This document shows, in pieces, positions 17,677-25,113 of a DNA stretch of 64,000 bases; the first letter of the stretch is position 1; every line of letters begins with the position of its first letter. Under the pieces are notes generated by a model that was not told the DNA's origin, did no database searches, and was given only the letters and a program-made list of their open reading frames with translations. Made by a program: the position numbers and the translations under genes. The stretch lies in contig CAZAQY010000008.1 in assembly GCA_964486845.1 (NCBI GenBank), positions 11,959 to 75,958 of the forward strand. Reading direction: 5' to 3'. The DNA is from Anammoximicrobium sp964486845 (GTDB taxonomy: Bacteria; Planctomycetota; Planctomycetia; Pirellulales; Pirellulaceae).

Positions 17677-19005
17677 CTACGTGGTCTGCCAGTAGCCGCC
17701 GCGGGCGTGGTCGTAGACGGCCTCGCCGCCGCAGCGGGATTCGTCGAATTGGCCGTCGCGGAATACTTCGTGCCCCAAGACCCAAGTGCGGACCGGCCAG
17801 CCTTGCAGCGTCTGGCCGTGCCAAGGACTCCAGCGGCACTTGGTCTGCTGCTCTTCGTTGCGGATCTCGGCGGTCTTGTGCAAATCCACCAGCACCAGAT
17901 CGGCGTCGTAGCCTACGGCGATGCGGCCCTTGTTGACCATGTCCCAAACCCGCGCCGGCGCATCGCACATCCACTGGACGACTTGCTCGATCGTGCAACG
18001 GCCTTGGTTCACTTGATTCAGCATCAGCCCCAGCGAATTCTCGACGGCCGGCACGCCGGAGGGCGACTGCGGGTAAGGACGCCGCTTTTCTTCCAGCGTG
18101 TGCGGCGCGTGGTCGGTGGCGACGACTTGCAGCCGGCCGTCCAACAACGCCTGCCACAGTCGAGCACCGTCTTGCTTCGTCTTGAGGGACGGATTCATCT
18201 GCACGAGCGTGCCCAGTCGCGGGTAATCGTCCCGGCTGAAGAACAAATGGTGCGGGCAGACTTCGGCCGTGACCAGTCCGCGGTGATCGGCCACCAGTTG
18301 CGTTTCTGCGCCGGTCGAAACGTGCGCGACGTGCAGTCGGCGCCGATGCCGGAAGGCCAGGTCGAGCGCGCGACGGGTGGAGACCAGCGCCGCCCGGTGA
18401 TTGCGGATCAACGAATGCTGGACCGCGTCCTGCGGGCCGGCGTAACGCTGCAGGTTTTCACGAATGATGGCCTCGTCTTCGCAATGGGCGCAAATCGGCA
18501 GGGTGGTTTCGCCGAAGATCCGCTCCAAGGCATCCTGGCCGTCCACCAGCAGGTCTCCCGTGCTGGAGCCGATGAAGAGCTTGATGCCCGGTGTGCGCCG
18601 GGCCCGCTTGAGGTCCTCCAGATTGTCGGGCGTCGCGCCGATGTAGAAGCCGTAGTTGACCAGGCTTCGCTGTGCCGCCAACGCGTGTTTCTCGTCCAGC
18701 CGCGCCTGCGTGGTCGTGTTTGGGGTCGTGTTGGGCATGTCCAGGAACGTGGTTACGCCGCCCTTGGCACAGGCCCGGCTGGCGTGCCGCAAATCCTCCT
18801 TGTGCGTCAGGCCGGGTTCGCGGCAGTGGACATGGTCGTCGATCACGCCGGGGATCAGGAGCAGGCCGGCGGCGTCGACCACCGTCTCGGCCTGCGTGTG
18901 GACCGCCGGGTCGATCACGGCGATCTTACCGCCGTCGATCAGCACGGAGGTCCGCAGCGTACCTTCGGGCAAGACGACGGTTGCGTTTCGGATGAGCGTC
19001 TTCAT
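17677..19005 (-). CDS. pyrC: Dihydroorotase (class I, amidohydrolase)
   Basis: The 442-residue protein catalyses interconversion of carbamoyl aspartate and dihydroorotate in pyrimidine synthesis. The zinc-binding DHVHCREPG is at H58/H60, GGVTTFLDMPNTTP follows, metal histidines lie in ICAHCEDE and LHVAHVSTGAE, and the catalytic aspartate is in VATDHAPHTLEEK. The length suits class I enzymes. Allantoinase is the main alternative because the families are close. The ATG at 19005 lies two bases beyond the stop of the upstream ATPase gene, so translation is probably coupled; there is no independent ribosome binding site. Confidence 0.88.
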   Translation of the reverse strand: MKTLIRNATVVLPEGTLRTSVLIDGGKIAVIDPAVHTQAETVVDAAGLLLIPGVIDDHVHCREPGLTHKEDLRHASRACAKGGVTTFLDMPNTTPNTTTQARLDEKHALAAQRSLVNYGFYIGATPDNLEDLKRARRTPGIKLFIGSSTGDLLVDGQDALERIFGETTLPICAHCEDEAIIRENLQRYAGPQDAVQHSLIRNHRAALVSTRRALDLAFRHRRRLHVAHVSTGAETQLVADHRGLVTAEVCPHHLFFSRDDYPRLGTLVQMNPSLKTKQDGARLWQALLDGRLQVVATDHAPHTLEEKRRPYPQSPSGVPAVENSLGLMLNQVNQGRCTIEQVVQWMCDAPARVWDMVNKGRIAVGYDADLVLVDLHKTAEIRNEEQQTKCRWSPWHGQTLQGWPVRTWVLGHEVFRDGQFDESRCGGEAVYDHARGGYWQTT

Positions 19006-19007
19006 GG

Positions 19008-20426
19008 CTACTGGACTTCGTAGGTTATACATCCATGGTGCTGGGCACGCGAGACCAGGTCCATCGAATACAGGCCGGCCAGGATGAATTCGACGCACGA
19101 GGCCCGGACCGCAATGTCCTCCGCAGCATTGACCTCGAAGGCCTTGTCCCACACCGGCGGAACGCGCTTCAGCCGGTCGGCGTACTGCCGCGACGGCAGC
19201 AAGTCGCCGACCTCGATCTTGACACCCTTATTGAAGATTTCGGAGATCTGCGACAGCCCGTGCTTGTCGACGTATTCCTCGAACACGACGCGAATCGCCT
19301 CGGCCGTGACCGCGTCCAGCACTTGCCGCTCCGTCATCTGGTGGCTGCCCATCAGGTCCAGTTCCAGCTTGCCCAGCGACGACGAGTAGATGCGTCCCAG
19401 GTCGCTGATCCGCGGCACGGCCGGCCGCTCGTTCAGCAACACCGCCCGCTGCCGAGCGCTGGAGACCATCGTGCGGTAGTTGGCGATGCTGAACCGCGCA
19501 CTGATCCCCGACTGCTGGTCCACGTACTTCGACTTGCGGGCCTGGACCGTGATCTCCTCGACGACCTGCTTCATGAAGTAGGGAACGGCCACCGGATACG
19601 GTCCGCCCAGGTCCAGGCCCGCTTCCTGCTCCATGATTTCGATGCCGGCGTCCCGCGAGCGGGGATAGTGCGTGTGGACCACCGAGCCGATGCGGTCCTT
19701 GAGCTGTGGGATCACCTTGCCGCTGCGGTTGAACGTGGCGGGGTTGGCCGAGAACAGCAGCATGATGTCCAAGTCGAAGCGGATCGGATAGCCGCGGATC
19801 TGGACGTCACGCTCCTCCAGGATGTTGAACAGTCCGACCTGCACCAGTTCATCCAGTTCCGGCAGTTCGTTGACGGCAAAAATCCCCCGGTGCATCCGCG
19901 GGATCAGGCCGAAGTGCAGCGCCTGCTCGGTCGACATGCTCTCGCCGCCGGCCAGCTTCGCCGGGTCAATTTCGCCGATCACGTCCGCAAACTTGGTGCC
20001 CGGCGCCAAACGTTCCGCATAGCGTTCGTCGCGGTGCCACCAGCCGATCGGTACGTCCTCCTCGCGATGCTCGGCGACAAACCGTTTGCCGGCGCTGCTG
20101 ATGGGGCGGTAGGGATCGTCGTGGAAGGGCGCTTGCGGGATGTCGAGGTAGGGGATGCACTCGTCCAGGAATCGCACCAAGCCGCGCATCAACCGCGTCT
20201 TGCCTTGTCCCTTCTCGCCCAGAAACAACAGGTCATGGCCGGCGAGCAAGGCCAGATTGATCTCCGGGATGACCGTGTCCTCATAGCCGACGATGCCCGG
20301 AAACAACTCCTCGCCGGACGCCAGCATCCGCAGGAAGTTGTCGTACACTTCGCGCTTGACGGATTTGGATTGCCAGCCGCTGTCTCGCAACGCCGTCAGA
20401 TTCGCAGGCCGATTCGTGCTCGTCAT
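19008..20426 (-). CDS. MoxR/magnesium-chelatase-like AAA+ ATPase
   Basis: The ATG at 20426 is preceded by AGAGGAATTCC and is preferred to the one six codons upstream. The 472-residue protein has a Walker A (GEKGQGKT, 70-77), a Walker B-like GIFAVNELPELDE, and sensor-type FSANPATFNRSGK. The C-terminal helical part contains RFSIANYRTMVSSARQRAVLL, as in BchI/ChlI-type ATPases. Such proteins usually remodel a partner with a VWA domain, but none is in this window. It is coupled to pyrC two bases downstream, an association I cannot explain functionally. Confidence 0.8.
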   Translation of the reverse strand: MTSTNRPANLTALRDSGWQSKSVKREVYDNFLRMLASGEELFPGIVGYEDTVIPEINLALLAGHDLLFLGEKGQGKTRLMRGLVRFLDECIPYLDIPQAPFHDDPYRPISSAGKRFVAEHREEDVPIGWWHRDERYAERLAPGTKFADVIGEIDPAKLAGGESMSTEQALHFGLIPRMHRGIFAVNELPELDELVQVGLFNILEERDVQIRGYPIRFDLDIMLLFSANPATFNRSGKVIPQLKDRIGSVVHTHYPRSRDAGIEIMEQEAGLDLGGPYPVAVPYFMKQVVEEITVQARKSKYVDQQSGISARFSIANYRTMVSSARQRAVLLNERPAVPRISDLGRIYSSSLGKLELDLMGSHQMTERQVLDAVTAEAIRVVFEEYVDKHGLSQISEIFNKGVKIEVGDLLPSRQYADRLKRVPPVWDKAFEVNAAEDIAVRASCVEFILAGLYSMDLVSRAQHHGCITYEVQ

Positions 20427-20535
20427 GGAATTCCTCTGCTGCATTATAGGACCACATTGAATTGGACAAGATGGGTGGGGAAGACTTCGTCATTTCCTCC
20501 CTCGCCTGCTTGTGGAGAGACGGGAAAACCCTACG

Positions 20536-21468
20536 ATGATGGCCATGTGGGTCTACCTGTTGATCGCCGGCTATTGCTCGTTGGTCGCCCTCGCTTCGCT
20601 GGCGGGCGGCACGCTGCCGTCACTCTTGCGGTTGACGCACACGCGGATGCAGCTGATCATGAGCTTCGTCGGCGGCTTGATTCTGGCCGTAGCCCTGTTA
20701 CACATGCTGCCCCACGCGGTGGCCGAGACAGAGTCGGTGGACCGGGCCATGTGGGCCGCTTTGGCGGGTCTGTTGACCATGTTCTTTCTGATCCGCACCT
20801 TCCACGTGCATCAGCATGGCCCCGTGGACGCTGCGGCAGTCAGCAGTTGCGATCACGAACACCCACATGACACCTGCGACCAGCATGACTACCCAATGGA
20901 CGGCGAACGCTGCGCGACGCACCGGCATCGCTACAGCTGGATCGGCCTGTTTGTCGGCCTGATGCTGCACACGTTGATGGACGGCATCGCGATCGCTGCC
21001 AGCGTGACCGCCGAGGCTCGGCATGCGGTGGGCCTCGCGGGGCTGGGGACCTTCCTGGCCGTGTTGTTGCACAAGCCGTTGGACGCGATGTCCATCACCT
21101 CGGTCATGGCCGCGGGCGACTGGTCGAAGAGGTCCCTGCAAATGGTGAACGTGGGATTCGCGATGACCAGCGCGGCCGGAGCGATCGCGTTCTGCCTGGG
21201 CATCGCGCAGCTCGTGGAGCACCAGCACACCGTGGTCGGTTTGGCGCTCGGTTTTTCCGCGGGCGTGTTCCTGTGCATCGCGCTGGCGGATATCCTGCCG
21301 GAGGTCCAGTTCCACGCGCATGACCGCATGAAGCTGTCGGCCGCGCTGGTACTGGGCGTCCTGTTCGCCCATGCGCTGGGATTCTTCGAATCGCCACACC
21401 AACACGGGCATGACCACGAGCATACGCCGGCGGAGACGCACAGCCACGAGGGGCATGAGCACGGGTGA
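20536..21468 (+). CDS. ZIP-family metal (zinc) transporter
   Basis: The 310-residue protein has about eight membrane helices. A His/Asp-rich cytoplasmic loop at about 92-135 (DHEHPHDTCDQHD) separates two halves. HTLMDGIAIAASV and HKPLDAMSITSVM are the metal-binding ZIP helix motifs. The C-terminus is again His-rich (HQHGHDHEHTPAETHSHEGHEHG). It is predicted to move zinc or another divalent cation across the inner membrane. I choose ATG 20536; an in-frame GTG at 20512 is possible but lacks a better ribosome binding site. Confidence 0.88.
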   Translation: MMAMWVYLLIAGYCSLVALASLAGGTLPSLLRLTHTRMQLIMSFVGGLILAVALLHMLPHAVAETESVDRAMWAALAGLLTMFFLIRTFHVHQHGPVDAAAVSSCDHEHPHDTCDQHDYPMDGERCATHRHRYSWIGLFVGLMLHTLMDGIAIAASVTAEARHAVGLAGLGTFLAVLLHKPLDAMSITSVMAAGDWSKRSLQMVNVGFAMTSAAGAIAFCLGIAQLVEHQHTVVGLALGFSAGVFLCIALADILPEVQFHAHDRMKLSAALVLGVLFAHALGFFESPHQHGHDHEHTPAETHSHEGHEHG

Positions 21469-21477
21469 GAGGGATTG

Positions 21478-21528
21478 GTGATCGGTGATCGGTCGGTGGT
21501 CGGTGGTGATCGGTGATCGGTGATCGAG
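21478..21528 (+). repeat. Short degenerate tandem repeat (GATCGGTG / GGTCGGTG units)
   Basis: About six units of GTGATCGG or GGTCGGTG lie ten bases after the ZIP gene stop. There is no coding content. It resembles the other simple arrays in intergenic DNA of this window. Confidence 0.7.
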
Positions 21529-21617
21529 AATGAAGGCGTGTTGTGCGCGGGTCCCTGACCCCGCACGGACGCCGACCGGAGGTCTCCGGCATCGTGGAGA
21601 CCTTCGCTCGGAGGTTT

Positions 21618-21642
21618 CGGCGAGGTCAGAGACCTGCGCCGA
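21618..21642. repeat. Palindromic repeat, copy 1 (second copy at 23102-23127)
   Basis: CGGCGAGGTC and AGACCTGCGCCG form an imperfect hairpin. A nearly identical 26-bp copy lies at 23102-23127, where it encodes the C-terminus of the GH29-like gene. The two copies flank the broken Gfo/Idh/MocA gene and the aspartic protease pair. A related palindrome with GGTCTC/GAGACC arms sits just upstream, around 21582-21605. Confidence 0.65.
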
Positions 21643-21670
21643 ACACGTGAGGGCAACAAGGTTGCGTAAC

Positions 21671-21698
21671 CAGTGACGAATGACCAGTGACGAATGAC
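21671..21698 (+). repeat. Perfect 14-bp direct repeat
   Basis: CAGTGACGAATGAC occurs twice head to tail, ending 17 bases before the ATG of the Gfo/Idh/MocA gene. It could affect expression or be another simple array. Confidence 0.7.
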
Positions 21699-21715
21699 CC
21701 ATGAGGAGCCTGACG

Positions 21716-22411
21716 ATGAAGAATTCCGCGTCCCGTATGGATTCCCGCGCTAACTCCCGCCGCGACTTCCTCCGGCGGTCCGGACAATCCGTCGCTGCCG
21801 CCGCGCTGGCCGGGGTGATCGTGCCGCGCGTTCACGCCGCCGAGGCGGGGGCGATCAAGTTGGCTTTGGTGGGCTGCGGCGGCCGCGGTACGGGCGCCGT
21901 CGTTGACGCCTTTGCGACCAGCGGCGGGCCGATCAAACTGGTCGCCATGGCGGATCTGTTCGAGCACCGCCTGAAGGGCAGCCTGCAAAACCTGACCCGC
22001 GCCGCCCAAGATAAAGTCGAAGTGACGCCCGAACGATCGTTCCTGGGATTCGACGGCTACAAGAAAGCGATCGATTGCCTTTCGCCGGGCGACGTTGTGA
22101 TCTTGACCACCTCGTCGGTCTTTCGCCCCCTGCACTTTGAGTACGCGGTGCAAAAGGGCGTCAATGTGTTCATGGAGAAGGCGAAGAGCCGAAAAGACCT
22201 CCGGCGTTTCCCTTACTGCCGGAATCGCCGTAACTGCGACGTCGGGTTCCGCTCCACCCGACTGGGAATCTGCCCCCAGTCTTGCCGTGCTCCGTGTGGA
22301 AGGACTTCATTCGGGTGGGATATTAGAGGGCTTCGCCGGCGCATACACGGAGAGACATGTGGTCTGTCTGCGATAGAACGTTCGCAACTATTCAATCGCA
22401 ATCTCGCCTGA
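21716..22411 (+). pseudogene. Truncated Gfo/Idh/MocA oxidoreductase with Tat signal
   Basis: The ATG at 21716 follows AGGAGCCTGACG. The protein begins with a Tat signal (SRRDFLRRSGQSVAAAALAG) and the NAD-binding fold (KLALVGCGGRGTG). Conserved sequence runs through SSVFRPLHFEYAVQKGVNVFMEK, ending at about 22180. Family members continue for about 250 more residues with the sugar-binding half. Here the frame runs into unrelated sequence and stops at 22411, inside the convergent protease gene's 3' end. It is therefore a 3'-truncated oxidoreductase. The 22180-22387 stretch contains nothing I recognise. Confidence 0.8.
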
Positions 22412-22750
22412 CCGATAGTTAATCCGCAGGTCACGGCCGAGCAACAATCCAACGCCGAGCAAGGGATACTCACCTGAGTTGGCAACCACTTCCAGATGGC
22501 GTTCTTCTCCAAACCAGTCGATCAGGCATGTGTACGTCTTCAACGCAACCTCGGACCCATCCGCGGGAATGCCTTTGACGGTTCCTGAATGGGGCAAGGC
22601 CAGATCATCGATCTGCTTCTCCGGCAACACCAAGTCCCCGTTAAAGCCGGTATCAATCCATGCCTCGATTTGACGGCTATCTTCCGCATCCGATGGCCGA
22701 ACGGAGACGGTGACAAGGGCTCGGCCGGTGCTGTCTACGTGGCCGTTCAT
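22388..22750 (-). CDS. Clan AA (retropepsin-like) aspartic protease
   Basis: The 120-residue protein has the catalytic motif D33-T-G in WIDTGFNGDLVLP and the family's closing motif PLLGVGLLLGRDLRI with a final EI. Bacterial retropepsin-like proteins of this length act as dimers; their substrates are mostly unknown. The gene overlaps its upstream neighbour by four bases (ATGA), so both are co-translated. A protein of this kind beside a small partner suggests a two-gene module. Its 3' end overlaps the truncated oxidoreductase frame. Confidence 0.8.
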   Translation of the reverse strand: MNGHVDSTGRALVTVSVRPSDAEDSRQIEAWIDTGFNGDLVLPEKQIDDLALPHSGTVKGIPADGSEVALKTYTCLIDWFGEERHLEVVANSGEYPLLGVGLLLGRDLRINYRSGEIAIE

Positions 22751-22998
22751 CGAACATGCACTCCGAAGTGAAGAGCGGCTTTGTGACCGACACGCATCGC
22801 GTGGGCCAGCCGGTCCGGGTGGCAGCGGCGCGCGGCTCCGATGGCCTCGCTGAGCGTCTTGCCCAGGAAATAGTCGCCGGATTCGGGCTCGATCGCTACG
22901 AAGTCATCTGCATGTTCAGGCTCCAAGACCGCTCGCAGTCGGTTCACATAAACATCTTCCGCTCTTCGCACGAACTCGTTGACATCTGGTCCGGTCAT
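22747..22998 (-). CDS. Small conserved protein coupled to the aspartic protease
   Basis: The 83-residue protein starts at ATG 22998 after GGGAGATAAGCC. Its core, FVAIEPESGDYFLGKTLSEAIGAARRCHPDRL followed by RVGHKAALHFG, is a pattern I know from short hypothetical proteins encoded beside clan AA proteases. There are no membrane segments or DNA-binding motif. The ATGA overlap with the protease gene argues for a complex. It could be an inhibitor, a substrate, or the antitoxin-like half of a pair; none of these is shown. Confidence 0.65.
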   Translation of the reverse strand: MTGPDVNEFVRRAEDVYVNRLRAVLEPEHADDFVAIEPESGDYFLGKTLSEAIGAARRCHPDRLAHAMRVGHKAALHFGVHVR

Positions 22999-23098
22999 GG
23001 CTTATCTCCCGCGATTCCTGTTGATCAGACATTCTACTGTCTAAACAGCATGTGACACGTCGATATGTCTCAAGAACCCTGGAGACCTGCGGTCACGA

Positions 23099-24211
23099 TT
23101 ACGGCGAGGTCGGGAGACCTGCGCCGAGCGTCTGGCCGATGGCTCGCAACTGGGCTACGAACGGCTCCGGGATCAGGCCGCTGCTCTGGATCGGCACGTC
23201 CCACGTAATCACGCCGCCCTTGGCAGTCAGGTCCCGGACGTAGCCGACGATTTCGTCGTCGGGCTTCTGCGGACGTTCGCCGCTGCACCAGGTCTGGCCC
23301 AGGAAACTGAGGATCTGGAACTGGACGCGACAGCCCTCGCGTTCGATCCAGCGTCCGGGACAGGCGCGGATCGCCGCCGCGACTTGGTTCAGATTGACTT
23401 CGCCCGCCGTGTAGTCTTCTACGGGCGTGTGACAGACGATGGGCACCTTGACGCCCGGATTGAACGCCACCAGCGCGTCGGGATTGCCGGCCTTGAGCGC
23501 GCGGGCAAAGCTCGCAAAATTCGGCTCATCCGGATGGCGGTACATCTCGTCGGCGAAGTAGCAGCCGTCGATCCACCAGCCGGCGACCAGCCGCCCCCAG
23601 CGTTGCGACCAATCGCGGCAAATCGCTTCCCAATTGCGTTGGAACTCGGCTAACCGCCCTCCGACCTGCTCGCCGGGCAGCTGCCAGCCTCCCGGCGAAC
23701 CCCAACGCCACTGCAGCTTCCGGCGTGCCTCATGATCCGCGGCCGGCGCGCCGCTGGGTAGATACGCCAGCAGCCGAATCCCGTGCGGCTGCAAGGCCCG
23801 CGCGAGGTCGGCGATCAAGTCGCGCCGCGAGCACTTGCTGGGCTGGATGTCCACCAGGCGGTCGTAAGTCGCGTTTGGCGCACAGTAATGGCCGGAGTTC
23901 TGACCGACGGTGAACAACAGGTACTTCGTCCCCGTGGACACCAGCTGCCGCACCAAGCCGGCCACGTCGAACGCATCCACTTGCTCGTTCCACGCCTCGG
24001 CCGACAATTCGGCCCCCCCGGCGGAACTGGGCGGCGCGCCCAGATAGTGCGTCATGACGCCCCAACCCGACTCCTGGAACCAATCGCAAGGGTGGGACTC
24101 GGCGGCCCCCACGTCCGCGATTGCCGAGCCCTGCAAGGTCAGTCCCGCGGCGGCCGCCTGAATCAGAAAACGGCGACGAGGTAGGACGTTTGGCAATGGA
24201 GAAACGTTCAT
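23099..24211 (-). CDS. GH29-like (alpha-L-fucosidase-type) exported protein
   Basis: The start is ATG 24211, with AAGGAAGG about 11 bases upstream. The 370-residue product has a Tat signal (PRRRFLIQAAAAGLTLQGSAIA). Sequences such as WFQESGWGVMTHYLG, KYLLFTVGQNSGHYCAP and the WWIDGCYF aspartate (nucleophile position in GH29) support a fucosidase-like TIM barrel. Typical GH29 proteins have an extra C-terminal beta domain that is absent. The last eight codons (GAGLPTSP) and the approach to the stop lie inside a palindromic repeat at 23102-23127. The next gene upstream ends only 23 bases away, so they form an operon. Confidence 0.7.
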   Translation of the reverse strand: MNVSPLPNVLPRRRFLIQAAAAGLTLQGSAIADVGAAESHPCDWFQESGWGVMTHYLGAPPSSAGGAELSAEAWNEQVDAFDVAGLVRQLVSTGTKYLLFTVGQNSGHYCAPNATYDRLVDIQPSKCSRRDLIADLARALQPHGIRLLAYLPSGAPAADHEARRKLQWRWGSPGGWQLPGEQVGGRLAEFQRNWEAICRDWSQRWGRLVAGWWIDGCYFADEMYRHPDEPNFASFARALKAGNPDALVAFNPGVKVPIVCHTPVEDYTAGEVNLNQVAAAIRACPGRWIEREGCRVQFQILSFLGQTWCSGERPQKPDDEIVGYVRDLTAKGGVITWDVPIQSSGLIPEPFVAQLRAIGQTLGAGLPTSP

Positions 24212-24234
24212 CGGAGTGCGACCTTCCTTTCTCT

Positions 24235-24891
24235 TCAATCACGGGTTAAATCCAGACTTCCCCACAAGCTGGGATCTTCGTCGATCGGGAATTCCGGTCC
24301 CATCGTGAACGTCTGCCAGCCCAATTCCCGATCGACGACGGCATAAGTAAAACCCAGCCGTGGATGCTCCGAGGGATCGAAGCCGGACAGCGCGGCGGCG
24401 GGAATGTACGCCTGCAACGTGTATCCTCCGGAGCGAACGGTGGCGCGGATGCCAAGCATCGAATCCGCCACCGATTTCGGGTTCTCGCGGGCGCGGTCAA
24501 TCATCAGCAACCGAGCGACGGGCTGCGTCTCGGAGCGCCCGCCCCCGGCCGGCAGCAGCGCGAAGCGATGGCAGAAACGGCTGGCACGATGAATGTTGTG
24601 CGTGTCGCGGGTGTCGATCCAGACGTGCAGCCCGTCGCTGTCTTCCGGACGTGACGAACGGCACCAGACGTTCTGTTTTTTGCCCGAAACGTACACCGCG
24701 AATCGCAGCCCTTCGTGACTCCACGCCGCCCGCACGTCCGCAAATTTGGGCCGCCCTTCCAATTCGCCAAAGCTGGGCAGGGTGTACTCCGGGCCCAGTT
24801 CGGGGCCCTTGGCGGGCCACAATGGCTCGCAGTGCCGGCAGGGAACGGAGACCCGGAACAGAAAAGTCGGAGCCAGCAGCGCTTCAGACAT
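24235..24891 (-). CDS. CBM9/DOMON-like sugar-binding domain protein
   Basis: The ATG at 24891 follows GAGAGAGCTT. The 218-residue protein has no signal peptide. FADVRAAWSHEGLRFAVYVSGKK, SDGLHVWIDTRDTHNIHRASRFCHRFALLP, GGYTLQAYIPAAALSGFDP and RLGFTYAVVDRELG match the carbohydrate-binding family 9-like fold. Cys-x-x-Cys (CRHC) near residue 18 may bind metal. It is probably co-transcribed with the GH29-like gene and could bind its sugars, though the lack of an export signal is odd. Confidence 0.65.
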   Translation of the reverse strand: MSEALLAPTFLFRVSVPCRHCEPLWPAKGPELGPEYTLPSFGELEGRPKFADVRAAWSHEGLRFAVYVSGKKQNVWCRSSRPEDSDGLHVWIDTRDTHNIHRASRFCHRFALLPAGGGRSETQPVARLLMIDRARENPKSVADSMLGIRATVRSGGYTLQAYIPAAALSGFDPSEHPRLGFTYAVVDRELGWQTFTMGPEFPIDEDPSLWGSLDLTRD

Positions 24892-24991
24892 AAGCTCTCT
24901 CAGAAAAAAGACAACCGCGTGCGGTATCTCGGTTGTATTCCATCCGTGGGCCGCTGTCGATAACCCGGCCTTCGCTTCCGACGAGCGCGGC

Positions 24992-25019
24992 TTGTACACG
25001 GTGGCCGCTCGCCTACAAT
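24992..25019 (+). promoter_or_regulatory. Sigma-70-type promoter for uvrA
   Basis: TTGTAC at 24992-24997 and TACAAT at 25014-25019 are separated by 16 bases and lie 95 bases before the uvrA ATG. I see no LexA box by eye. Confidence 0.45.
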
Positions 25020-25113
25020 ACGGCAACCGTGGATGGAATGCAGCCTGTGGCCGCAACCAAGGAGATGCTGCCCCGGAAGGCACTAGAACTCAACAACGCA
25101 GCCCCAACCGTCA

